33,312 nt of DNA from Balneolaceae bacterium. GTDB taxonomy: Bacteria > Bacteroidota > Rhodothermia > Balneolales > Balneolaceae. How positions within the stretch are numbered: position 1 is the stretch's first letter; every line of letters begins with the position of its first letter. The notes below the pieces were generated by a model. That model saw only the letters and a program-made list of their open reading frames with translations. It made no database searches and had not been told where the DNA came from. Below are positions 15,314 through 24,055 of the stretch, piece by piece. A program made the translations under genes and the position numbers. Location of the stretch: assembly GCA_007123785.1 (NCBI GenBank), contig SLGL01000480.1, forward strand, positions 1 to 33,312. Direction: 5' to 3'.

Positions 15314-17206
15314 ATGACCTATCTCTCCGTAGAAAACCTGTCCAAAAGTTTTGGAATGACACCGCTATTTGAAAATATCACTTTTGGCATATCAAAAGGT
15401 GATAAAACCGCACTTGTAGCGCAGAACGGGACCGGTAAGTCCACACTACTCAGAATACTGGCCGGAAAAGAGACCCAGGACAATGGCCGGGTGATGGTAC
15501 AAAACAAGGTTGATATTGGCTACCTTGAACAAGAACCGGAACTGGATCCCTCATTCACCATTCGTGAATTTATTTCGCAGGGAAATTCCGGAATGATAGA
15601 AATTGTACAGGAATATGAGAGAGCTGTATCAGCCCAGGCAGAAAATTTTAATGAGAGCACCCAGGAAGCCTTTATGAAAGCTACTTCTGCTATGGACAGA
15701 GCCAATGCGTGGGATTACGAGCAGCGAATGGAACAAATTTTAGGCAGGCTGAATATTCATGATCTGGATCAACCGATATCAACACTTTCGGGAGGAGAGC
15801 GAAAACGGGTAGCCCTCGCTTTTGTACTTCTGGATCAGCCTGACCTGCTTCTTTTAGATGAACCAACCAACCACCTGGATGTCGAAATGATCGAATGGCT
15901 GGAAGCCTACCTCGCCAAAAGCAACATCACACTTTTCATGGTAACGCACGACCGCTATTTCCTCGACCGGGTCTGCAATCACATCATAGAAATGGAAGAC
16001 AGCCAATTGTATCATCATAAAGGTAATTACAGCTATTTTTTACAGAAACGAGCCGAGCGGGAGGAGATCGAAAAAACAGAAACTGCAAAAGCCGGCCAGC
16101 TTCTGAAAAAAGAGCTGGAGTGGATGCGCCGCCAGCCCAAAGCACGCACATCAAAATCAAAATCGAGGATTGATGCTTTTTATGAAATAAAGGATCAGGC
16201 ATCGCAGGGCAGGCAGGAGAGCGAGATTGAACTAAATGTTTCGATGAAACGAATGGGCGGTCAGATCCTGGAACTGGAAACGATTTCCAAAGAGTTCGGT
16301 GATACAGTTATCCTGGATGATTTCAGTTACTCTTTCAAGAAAGGGGAGAAAGTCGGCATTATCGGAAAAAACGGAGTGGGAAAGAGCACTTTTTTGAAAA
16401 TTATAACCGGTGAAGAAAAACCCGATTCGGGCGATGTAAAAACGGGCATGACCATCGAATACGGTCACTATCGGCAGGATGGTATTCATTTCGATGAAGA
16501 GATGAGAGTGATTGACGTGATCAAAGAAGTGGCGGAGGTGATCGAACTGGCAGATGGAAATCGGGTATCAGCATCCAAATTTCTTGAGCATTTTATGTTC
16601 ACACCGGAAATGCAGTATACACCAGTTCATAAATTGAGCGGTGGAGAAAAACGGCGTCTCGGTCTGATGATGGTACTTGTCAAAAATCCCAATTTTTTAA
16701 TCCTGGACGAACCGACCAATGACCTCGATCTCCCCACCTTGCAAAAGCTGGAAGAGTTCCTGGAAAATTTTGGCGGATGCCTGATAGTTGTCTCTCACGA
16801 TCGCTTTTTTATGGACAAACTGGTACAGCACTATTTTGTGTTTGAAGGAGACGGGGTTATTTACGACCACCATGGCACTTATATGGAGTATCGGCAGATG
16901 AGGGTTAATGAGGAAACCGAACAGAAAAAAAAGGGAAAAACGAAGAGTGAACCCAGGAAAGTGAATAAAAAACCTGCCCGTAAAAAGGAATCTGATGTAC
17001 TCTCATTTCAAGAACGAAAAGAATTCGGCAAACTGGAAAAAGAGATTCAAACACTCGAAGAGGAAAAATCACAAATTGAAAGTGCCCTTTCCAGCGGCAA
17101 GCTCTCACCCGAAGAGCTCCGGGAGGAGTCGGAACGCTATGGAGAACTCTCAGATTTGATCGATAAGAAAACCATGATATGGCTTGAATTGGCAGAAAAA
17201 GAGTAA
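15314..17206 (+). CDS. uup: ABC-F family ATPase, Uup-type
   Basis: Soluble protein of 630 residues with two ABC ATPase domains and no membrane segments. First domain: Walker A QNGTGKST (37-44), LSGGERKR (158-165), Walker B LLLLDEPTNHLD (178-189). A lysine- and arginine-rich linker, about 245-310, includes LEWMRRQPKARTSKSKSRID. Second domain: GKNGVGKST (351-359), LSGGEKRRLG (441-450), FLILDEPTNDLD. A C-terminal basic coiled coil (about 540-630) marks the Uup branch rather than EttA. By family knowledge ABC-F proteins act on the ribosome E site; Uup also affects transposon excision in E. coli. The symbol is assigned by architecture only. Convergent with the baeRF gene. Confidence 0.9.
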   Translation: MTYLSVENLSKSFGMTPLFENITFGISKGDKTALVAQNGTGKSTLLRILAGKETQDNGRVMVQNKVDIGYLEQEPELDPSFTIREFISQGNSGMIEIVQEYERAVSAQAENFNESTQEAFMKATSAMDRANAWDYEQRMEQILGRLNIHDLDQPISTLSGGERKRVALAFVLLDQPDLLLLDEPTNHLDVEMIEWLEAYLAKSNITLFMVTHDRYFLDRVCNHIIEMEDSQLYHHKGNYSYFLQKRAEREEIEKTETAKAGQLLKKELEWMRRQPKARTSKSKSRIDAFYEIKDQASQGRQESEIELNVSMKRMGGQILELETISKEFGDTVILDDFSYSFKKGEKVGIIGKNGVGKSTFLKIITGEEKPDSGDVKTGMTIEYGHYRQDGIHFDEEMRVIDVIKEVAEVIELADGNRVSASKFLEHFMFTPEMQYTPVHKLSGGEKRRLGLMMVLVKNPNFLILDEPTNDLDLPTLQKLEEFLENFGGCLIVVSHDRFFMDKLVQHYFVFEGDGVIYDHHGTYMEYRQMRVNEETEQKKKGKTKSEPRKVNKKPARKKESDVLSFQERKEFGKLEKEIQTLEEEKSQIESALSSGKLSPEELREESERYGELSDLIDKKTMIWLELAEKE

Positions 17207-17210
17207 TTTA

Positions 17211-17247
17211 AAAAAAGAAACCCGCCCGGTTTAAAAACCTGGCGGGT
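17211..17247 (-). terminator. Terminator in the ABC-F / baeRF convergent gap
   Basis: ACCCGCC-C-GGTT (17220-17231) pairs with AACC-T-GGCGGGT (17236-17247) around a 4-base loop, with one mismatch. Reading the minus strand, the stem is followed by TTTCTTTTTT, a good U-tract, so it should end the 17263-18390 gene. On the plus strand there is no T-run, so termination of the ABC-F gene by it would be weaker. Confidence 0.8.
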
Positions 17248-17262
17248 AATAGTTGATTAAAA

Positions 17263-18390
17263 TCAAAAACGAAATTCTGCCGCAACGGTAGAATGTATTG
17301 GCATCTCTTCTTTTGGCAGAATATAAACCTTGCTGCCGGTTTTAAATGCTGTGATGGAAAGCCAGTTCAGCAACTCCACATCATCGTTTTTGGGCTGGCT
17401 GCTGTAATGAACCGTATGATTCTCGGCATCATAAACGCCCCATTTTTTTTCACCCTTTGAAATAAAAATGGTTTGAGATTTACCCATCACAGTGGCTTCA
17501 ACAATTTCACCCAGATTGTTCGAAACTTTATCATCTGTACTTTTCGCAAATTTATCCAGTGAGTTATACATATCACTCAAAAAATACTCACGAACAACAT
17601 CCCAACCTTTCTCTTTCAGCTCCTTGTCGGAGAGCTCATCCGGATTGTGTTTCACTTTTGTATTAACCGTGCGCTTATACGTGTTTACTTTTCTGTAAAG
17701 GCCGGTATTTTCAACAAGGCCGACCAGGATAAGAGGATCACTAATCGATTTGAGTGTTTTTGTTATCTCTTTTTCGATTTCACGATAGTACTGTTCTACT
17801 ACAACCATCTTATCCTCTTCGTTAGCATTGTGACCAAAAAACACCGCGGCCTGGCCACTGGCACCTGTGTGGAACTGAAGCTGCTTTTCCGGATCAATTT
17901 CGAGATAGTCTGAAATAGAAGTAGGTATTTCTGACGGTGTGATATCCTGCACTGTGTTGCGGGTACATCGAAGCAGGCGGATATTCTGGCGGCTCACAGA
18001 TAGCACACCAAAGGTACCGTCCATACTGGTCATAGGCAAAAGCGGAGTAATCAGGAAATGATCTCCCACAAATACCTGCTCGTCAACATCATAGGGAAGT
18101 TTATGAATTTCAAATTTATCTTCGGTCAGGTAAACAGCCAGGCCTTTATCCAGATGAGACCAAAACAAAGGTTTCTCCAGCAGTTCTTTTGCTGGTTTCA
18201 ACAATTTTTCTGAAAATCCGTTTTTCTTAACTTTTTCATTTACTTTTGATGAAGCTTCTGCGATCAGGTTTTTAAATCGAATTGGGTCTTGTTTTGATTC
18301 TTCTCCTTTTTTATGAGTTGGCAAAGTTATGGTGACAGAAAGGTCACTTTTATGATCGATGAGTTCTTGGATTGTTTTTTCGCTTACCAT
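17263..18390 (-). CDS. Bacterial archaeo-eukaryotic release factor-like (baeRF) protein
   Basis: 375 residues, soluble, no signal peptide. The N-terminus LSVTITLPTHKKGEESKQDP followed by IRFKNLIAEA, the middle block WSHLDKGLAVYL, GDHFLITPLL and RQNIRLLRCTRN, and the end YILPKEEMP are the layout of the bacterial aeRF1-like (baeRF) families, probably family 3 or 7. These are relatives of the eRF1/Pelota peptide-release superfamily, predicted to act on ribosomes or peptidyl-tRNA but with no proven function. A loop FHTGASGQAAVFFGHNANEE (about 173-192) contains Ser-Gly-Gln (178-180) where one might look for a GGQ-like element; whether it is equivalent is unknown. Its convergent neighbour is an ABC-F protein. 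A divergent NRAMP-like gene lies 205 bp upstream. Confidence 0.72.
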   Translation of the reverse strand: MVSEKTIQELIDHKSDLSVTITLPTHKKGEESKQDPIRFKNLIAEASSKVNEKVKKNGFSEKLLKPAKELLEKPLFWSHLDKGLAVYLTEDKFEIHKLPYDVDEQVFVGDHFLITPLLPMTSMDGTFGVLSVSRQNIRLLRCTRNTVQDITPSEIPTSISDYLEIDPEKQLQFHTGASGQAAVFFGHNANEEDKMVVVEQYYREIEKEITKTLKSISDPLILVGLVENTGLYRKVNTYKRTVNTKVKHNPDELSDKELKEKGWDVVREYFLSDMYNSLDKFAKSTDDKVSNNLGEIVEATVMGKSQTIFISKGEKKWGVYDAENHTVHYSSQPKNDDVELLNWLSITAFKTGSKVYILPKEEMPIHSTVAAEFRF

Positions 18391-18595
18391 CCTTTAAAAA
18401 CCTCCATTTTATATATTAGTTAGTACTTCTTTAAAATAAAAAAAATCTGAGTCGAAATGTTCCATTTTGAATCGTTGATTTGGATTTAAGGAAGATAAAT
18501 AAGTTATTCTTACCCTGGTAAATTAATGAGATCAACTTGCTATAATAATAACCATCAATAAGTCGTGTGATTGTAAAAGCTTTTAGCCTGAAATA

Positions 18596-19852
18596 ATGAG
18601 ATCATCTACACTACAGGGAATTAAATACAGTTTGGGACCGGGAATCATAATGGCTGCCGCAGCGATAGGCGTTTCTCATTTGGTTCAATCAACCCGTGCG
18701 GGAGCTGAGTTTGGGTTTGCACTGGTTTGGGCAGTAGTACTTGCAAATTTTTTCAAATATCCATTTCTCGAGTTCGGCCCTCGTTATGCCCTCGCCACAG
18801 GCAAAAATATGATAGAAGGTTATGCAGGTATGGGTCAATGGGCGCTCTGGGTTTTCAATATTTTTACAGTTAGCACCATGTTTGCCGTACATGCTGCTGT
18901 AACCATGGTAACTGCAAGCCTTGCCACCAATCTCACCGGGATAGATCTTCCTGTCCTTTTATGGAGCGCCATCATTCTCCTGTTCTCCGTTTTATATCTT
19001 GTGAGAAACACCTATGCATTGCTCGATAAAGCGATTAAAATACTGATGATTGTCCTTGCATTTTCGACCATAACAGCAATGATTCTCGCATTTCTGAACA
19101 TAGGCTACACACCAAAACCCGATTTTCTCGCACCCGATGTGTGGACCGTTTCCGGTGTAGCGTTTTTGATTGCACTCATGGGCTGGATGCCAATTCCCAT
19201 TGATGCCTCTGCATGGCAGTCGATCTGGACAGTGGAACGAATAAAGCAAACCGGTTACAAACCCAAACTCAGTGAAGTGCTCTTCGATTTCAACCTGGGA
19301 TATATAGGGGCGGCTGTCATTGCCCTTTCGTTCCTTACACTTGGCGCCCTGGTGATGTACGGCTCTGGGGAGGATTTTGCAGCAAGCGCGGCCGGTTTTT
19401 CAAATCAGCTTATAGAGCTTTACACGGTTGCACTGGGTGAGTGGGCTTATTTCATCATTGTTATCTGTGCATTCACCACAATGTTCAGTACCACACTAAC
19501 GGTGACCGACACCTATCCGCGAGTGGTAAACCAAATGATTTTTGTAACCAGGGATGGCAAAAAACCAGACGAAAACCGTTCTGTATATGCCTATCTCCTG
19601 GTGGGCATCAGTGCAGGCACTCTTATTTTACTGTTTGTTTTAGGAGATCAGTTTCGATTTTTAATTGATCTTGCAACCACTCTCTCTTTTCTGGCAGCCC
19701 CAGTTCTGGCATTTATGAATCATAAACTGATCCATCGGCCCGAAGTTGAAGAATCGTTCAGGCCCAAAAAATGGTTATATTGGCTGAGCGTATCGGGCAT
19801 CACCTTTCTTTCGGTTTTTGCTCTGATATATCTTTACTGGATGCTGATTTAA
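18596..19852 (+). CDS. NRAMP-like transporter with altered metal-site motifs
   Basis: 418 residues, about eleven membrane helices, LeuT fold. GIKYSLGPGIIMAAAAIGVS followed by HLVQSTRAGAEFGF (8-41) is the NRAMP helix-1 region. However, the metal-binding DPGN expected there is replaced by Gly-Val-Ser-His (25-28). In the helix-6 region the usual MPH is replaced by WMPIPIDASAW (197-207). Canonical NRAMPs use the Asp and Asn of DPGN and the Met of helix 6 to hold Mn or Fe, so this member should have a different substrate or coordination. Membership of COG1914-type proteins is clear; the substrate is not. It is followed after 10 bp by the large metalloprotease gene, probably in one transcript. A TATAAT sits at 18541-18546, but no good -35 matches it. 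Confidence 0.8.
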   Translation: MRSSTLQGIKYSLGPGIIMAAAAIGVSHLVQSTRAGAEFGFALVWAVVLANFFKYPFLEFGPRYALATGKNMIEGYAGMGQWALWVFNIFTVSTMFAVHAAVTMVTASLATNLTGIDLPVLLWSAIILLFSVLYLVRNTYALLDKAIKILMIVLAFSTITAMILAFLNIGYTPKPDFLAPDVWTVSGVAFLIALMGWMPIPIDASAWQSIWTVERIKQTGYKPKLSEVLFDFNLGYIGAAVIALSFLTLGALVMYGSGEDFAASAAGFSNQLIELYTVALGEWAYFIIVICAFTTMFSTTLTVTDTYPRVVNQMIFVTRDGKKPDENRSVYAYLLVGISAGTLILLFVLGDQFRFLIDLATTLSFLAAPVLAFMNHKLIHRPEVEESFRPKKWLYWLSVSGITFLSVFALIYLYWMLI

Positions 19853-19862
19853 CTTACTGTAT

Positions 19863-22793
19863 ATGACCCGTAAACTCTATCTACTGGTTTTTTTCCTGCT
19901 TTTAGCAAACCCGGTTTACGGACAGTTTTATCAGACAGAATATCGTGCTCCCGGACAGTACTGGATGCAAATATCAACTGATCATTTCCGGGTCATCTAT
20001 CCCGAACAATATCAGGAACAGGCCATTCGCTCACTGAAAATCCTGGAGAGTGATTATAAAGATGCCCAAAAGCTGATTGGGGGCAGCATCCGCAGCTTTC
20101 CTTTTATCATCAATACCGAGAGTGATATTCCAAACGGATTCGTTTCTACAAACAATTTTCGTTCTGAAATTCAACTGGCACCTAACATCGGGAAGAGCAT
20201 GAATCCTCGCACTGGAGACTGGCTTGAACTGGTTCTGCCACATGAGCTGGCCCACGTAATGCACTTTAGTGTAAATCCATTCTCATTCACCAGCCTGGCA
20301 GGAATTTTTTCACCTGATATGCGCCGCAGTGTCCACTCGGCGGCGCCATTTGGAGTGCATGAAGGGATTGCTGTTTATCATGAAAGCCACGGCCCGATAG
20401 AAGGTTCGGGACGGGGCCACTACCCCTATTTCAGAAACCAGTTTAATACCCTGCTGGATACGGAGCGGGAATGGTCGATGGGACAACTATTTCAAAGAAC
20501 AGATTTTACTCCTCCGTTCGACCGCCACTATATAGGCGGATATGATTTTACCCGATGGCTCTTGCAAACATACGGAAACGAAACGATGAAGGAAGCCATC
20601 GAATTTCACTACAAATGGCCTCTTCTCGGTTTTGGAACCGCACTCCGTCATTCAACCGGTTATTGGCCTCGAACACTTTATAACCGGTTCAGCGAAGAGA
20701 AAAAAGAAACTGAAAACGCCCGGCTTGCCGATTTGGAACCGATAACAGACAGCTTCTCCGTTGAAGTAAATTTTCCGGCAAACTGCCAGAGACTTCAGCG
20801 TCCGCTATGGCTGGATCATGAATCCATTATTTTTTTTGCCCGTACCTGCAATCGGCCCACCGGTTTTTACCACTATAATACCACCAGCGAAGAGATCGGT
20901 TTTGTCTATGAAGTATCGATCACCTCAGATCATCAGTATGAACTTTCGGAAGACAGAAGTTCACTGATCTATTCCAGGTACCATGCCGATTTACTATACG
21001 ACAACATTTTCCAGGGCGACCTCCATCAGCTTGATTTGAAAACGAAACAGTCCGAACGGATCACACAAAAAAAACGCCTCAATTCGCCTGCGGTTATGAA
21101 TGATGTTATCGCTGCACTACAGGTTGATGCCAATGAAATGAGTCTCATAAAGCTGAATCATTCCGGTGAAATCAAAAGAAAATATTCCCGCCCATACCAC
21201 TCCACGGTTGTGCAAGTTGCACCGAACCCTTTTCGGCAAGGCAAAGCGGCGGTCATCGGCAGGGTTAAAAGTGTACAGGGAGTCTGGTTTGAAGACCTCG
21301 ATGAAACCGAAGAGCTTTTTCTTGATGATGCAGAGATCGTTTTTAAAAATGGCGCTGTATATGATGTGGCATGGCATCCCGCCGAAGAGAAATTTCTATT
21401 CGTAAGTGATTTTACCGGAACGATGAATCTGTTTGAGTACGATACCCGCAGCGATGAAGTCCGTCAACTGACCGAGAGCTCACACAACGCATTTGAAGCT
21501 TCTTACTCACCCGATGGAAACACGATCGCATACATTGGCCAGAAAAAGGATGAGCGAAAACTCTTTCTGCTCGATATTGATGACACCCTATCCCGTACAG
21601 TTCCGCGTGAACTCTGGACACATCAGCCCGCAATTGATGAACAGCTCGCCCGGCCCCTTATGAACCGGGACATAGAACTTGACGAGGATGACTGGGAGAT
21701 TACAGAATATCGTACCGGAACCGGCTGGCTGAGTCCCCGGATCTGGCTACCCACGTATGAACGCCAAAACGGGCACAACCGAATTGGAATCCGGCTTGAA
21801 GGTGTGGACCAGATGAACCAGCAGGCGTGGTCTGGCGAAATGAACCATCTGGCTGATAAATTCTGGTACAGCTTTTCATACGTAAACAAGCGTTTTTATC
21901 CGGGTTTTCGTACGGAGTTATTTAATGAACCGGTGTTTACAGGGTTTAATGTTGGCGGTGAGTTTGAAAACGGAGATGCCGAACTGCAACCCGACCCTGA
22001 AATTATCACGCTGCTTCAGCAAAATCGCGGAGCCTCGCTGAAAGTGCCCATACCGCTGAGACTTGAGAGCAATGCACGGTTCAGCTCGCTGCTCTTAGAA
22101 CCTCAGTATTTTATTTCACAGCTTCGATTTTTGGATCCGGAACTTTCATCTTTACCCGTATCGGAGTTCGGAACTCGTCATACCGTAGGCTTTCGCACCG
22201 TACTGAACCTGAACCTGCGTCAGTTTATACGCGATGTTCAGCCCAACAGCGGCTGGGCACTTTTTGCCGAAGGCCGCTACGGTTTGAACAGTGATGAAAT
22301 CAGAATTCAAACCGGTCAGCAGCCGATTACAGGCAATCTTTCACAACGGAAAGGGTTAAGAGCAGGAGTCATCACTTTTATATCACCGCTTTCACACTGG
22401 AACCAGTCGCTCCGAATTTCGGCAGAAACTTATACACAAACCGATGTTCCGGTGTTTAATGTACAGAGCCAGTTATCAGAAAATTTCTCTGAAATTCCGG
22501 TCATTGGAGCTAATAACGTGGGCATCCTCAATACCCGATACACCATTCCGCTTGTTTATCCCGATGACGGCGGACTACTGCTCCCGTTTTACCTTTCCAA
22601 TATTTATCTGGTTCTGTTTTCACAGACCGTGGCAGATCTGGACCAGCCCGGACTTATGGAAGAGTCAAGAAGTCTGTTCGGGGCAGGTATTCGATCCCGC
22701 TTTCGTCTCAGTAATCTTTCAGTAGATATCGGAATTTCCATTGGATGGGAGCCAACTCGAAACGAAGTCACGTATTATTTCGGAAGTTTTTAA
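19863..22793 (+). CDS. Secreted HExxH metalloprotease with TolB-like propeller and C-terminal outer-membrane barrel
   Basis: 976 residues. A signal peptide (1-20, cleavage near VYG-QF) is followed by a gluzincin-like region: PHELAHVMHF with zinc ligands His127 and His131 and catalytic Glu128, then GVHEGIAVYHE with Glu167 as likely third ligand. From about 300 to 610 there are WD40/TolB-like blades, for example AWHPAEEKFLFVSDFTGTMN, and ASYSPDGNTIAYIGQKKDER. From about 640 the sequence alternates like beta strands and ends YYFGSF, with the terminal Phe typical of outer-membrane barrels. I infer an outer-membrane-anchored periplasmic or surface peptidase; the substrate is unknown. It lies 10 bp after the NRAMP-like gene and is convergent with the ThuA gene (16 bp). 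Confidence 0.8.
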   Translation: MTRKLYLLVFFLLLANPVYGQFYQTEYRAPGQYWMQISTDHFRVIYPEQYQEQAIRSLKILESDYKDAQKLIGGSIRSFPFIINTESDIPNGFVSTNNFRSEIQLAPNIGKSMNPRTGDWLELVLPHELAHVMHFSVNPFSFTSLAGIFSPDMRRSVHSAAPFGVHEGIAVYHESHGPIEGSGRGHYPYFRNQFNTLLDTEREWSMGQLFQRTDFTPPFDRHYIGGYDFTRWLLQTYGNETMKEAIEFHYKWPLLGFGTALRHSTGYWPRTLYNRFSEEKKETENARLADLEPITDSFSVEVNFPANCQRLQRPLWLDHESIIFFARTCNRPTGFYHYNTTSEEIGFVYEVSITSDHQYELSEDRSSLIYSRYHADLLYDNIFQGDLHQLDLKTKQSERITQKKRLNSPAVMNDVIAALQVDANEMSLIKLNHSGEIKRKYSRPYHSTVVQVAPNPFRQGKAAVIGRVKSVQGVWFEDLDETEELFLDDAEIVFKNGAVYDVAWHPAEEKFLFVSDFTGTMNLFEYDTRSDEVRQLTESSHNAFEASYSPDGNTIAYIGQKKDERKLFLLDIDDTLSRTVPRELWTHQPAIDEQLARPLMNRDIELDEDDWEITEYRTGTGWLSPRIWLPTYERQNGHNRIGIRLEGVDQMNQQAWSGEMNHLADKFWYSFSYVNKRFYPGFRTELFNEPVFTGFNVGGEFENGDAELQPDPEIITLLQQNRGASLKVPIPLRLESNARFSSLLLEPQYFISQLRFLDPELSSLPVSEFGTRHTVGFRTVLNLNLRQFIRDVQPNSGWALFAEGRYGLNSDEIRIQTGQQPITGNLSQRKGLRAGVITFISPLSHWNQSLRISAETYTQTDVPVFNVQSQLSENFSEIPVIGANNVGILNTRYTIPLVYPDDGGLLLPFYLSNIYLVLFSQTVADLDQPGLMEESRSLFGAGIRSRFRLSNLSVDIGISIGWEPTRNEVTYYFGSF

Positions 22794-22809
22794 CCCGGAC
22801 TTCCATGGT

Positions 22810-23724
22810 TTACTCATCCAGGTTTTCCTGCAAGTCAGCTTCACTGACCCGGCACTGCACTCCATCAGCCGGAACATCCATACCGGACAACCAAACGAGT
22901 GCGTTCAGTACGTAGGTAAGATTGTGTTCATTACCCCAGTTATCATGAAAATGGCCGCCAGTGTAGCCAAAACCTCGGCCGCCATCATTACGCTCCACCA
23001 CCCAGGAAAGCACTTCGCTCTGCCCTTTTGCTTCCTGAATATGCTCGTATGGTCCCTCGGGCCAAACGTAAGGCCCGTCGCGGGTATCATCAGACGGAGT
23101 AGCTACCAGAAGCGGTGTAACTCCCGCCATATCAGGTCGGAATCGGATGCTGAAGTACCACTCATCATTCGTGGAAAACGGCTCCACTCCGTTCATCACA
23201 GGGTGATTGGGAATATATTTAAATTCAGCCTCCCAGATGGGGTTGGCGGAATAATGAGTTTCGTAGTAACCGCCGATCCAATCGAGATACTCCCCGCCGC
23301 CGTTCTCCTCAGGCACTTCCACGGCATAGTGCATCGCTCCGTAACTGCCCCCCCGGTCAATGTGCCTTTGAATGAGATGAAGTCTGTCGCCCTGTACAAC
23401 GGGGTGATTTTCACCGCCATCCATAAACATGAAAATAGCATCGGCATTGTCGAAAGCGGAATCATCTTCCGGCCATCCCTCAAAATGAGTGCTCACCTCC
23501 AGTCCCTGTATATCGGCCAGACAACGCTCAAATAGAATAACCCCCGCGCGATGTTCGTGGGTTCCGGTACTGTGGCTTGCTGCTCCTGCTACCAGCACCA
23601 GTTTATTTGTTTCTGCTTCAAAGTTTGCAGGTTCCGTTTCACTGTTGGAATTTTCGGAATAAATCGCAGTACCGAAAATCAATAAAACAGCAGTGATGGA
23701 AGTAAGAAGTGAAGTTATCTTCAT
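22810..23724 (-). CDS. Secreted ThuA-like domain protein
   Basis: 304 residues. A signal peptide of about 22-24 residues (MKITSLLTSITAVLLIFGTA, then IYSENS) is followed by a low-complexity linker. The ThuA-like, GATase-related domain covers about 38-285: KLVLVAGAASHSTGTHEHRA, DDSAFDNADAIFMFMDGGEN, HIDRGGSYGAMHYAVEVPE, NHPVMNGVEPF, GRGFGYTGGHFHDNWG and LNALVWLSGMDVP. The family (ThuA, trehalose utilization) often occurs in carbohydrate catabolism or in heme-containing secreted dehydrogenases in planctomycete and Bacteroidota genomes; the reaction is not established. Residues such as His47, His131 and the GGHFHDNW block may bind a metal or ligand (inference). It stands alone. Confidence 0.85.
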   Translation of the reverse strand: MKITSLLTSITAVLLIFGTAIYSENSNSETEPANFEAETNKLVLVAGAASHSTGTHEHRAGVILFERCLADIQGLEVSTHFEGWPEDDSAFDNADAIFMFMDGGENHPVVQGDRLHLIQRHIDRGGSYGAMHYAVEVPEENGGGEYLDWIGGYYETHYSANPIWEAEFKYIPNHPVMNGVEPFSTNDEWYFSIRFRPDMAGVTPLLVATPSDDTRDGPYVWPEGPYEHIQEAKGQSEVLSWVVERNDGGRGFGYTGGHFHDNWGNEHNLTYVLNALVWLSGMDVPADGVQCRVSEADLQENLDE

Positions 23725-24055
23725 TTTTTTGAATGGATAATTTAATAGTTCTGATTAAATGAGCGCATTTATCGACTGAACTGCGATATACGGGTAACTT
23801 TTTATCCCGTCAGGTATCGTCGCTAAAAAAATCCGTGCGCCACTGTGAATTAAACTTTTTATACTATCTTCAAAATTGATAAACGCATAAAAAGCCGACT
23901 GGCTCAGACCTCCGGTGGAGCAGAGGCAGCATTTTTACGAACAGCTCACAACAATTTTGTTTTAAAATAATAAAGATGAGTGAATTTGCATTCATTACGG
24001 CAGAGAAATTATTATTTTTATTACAAAATCAAACCAACTTTAGATTAACATATTT
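23725..24055. other. 331-bp divergent intergenic region
   Basis: Lies between the ThuA gene (minus) and the DUF3347 gene (plus). No gene seen. It contains small symmetric pieces only: CTCC-GGT-GGAG within a GC-richer stretch at about 23895-23930, and TGAAT-TTGC-ATTCA near 23982. The GC-rich patch stands out from its AT-rich surroundings and could be a structured leader or small RNA, but nothing specific is recognised. Confidence 0.5.

Noticed and set aside
22741..23535. Plus-strand 264-codon open frame across the ThuA gene
   Set aside because: Mostly antisense to the ThuA-like gene, which has a signal peptide and family motifs; no independent support.
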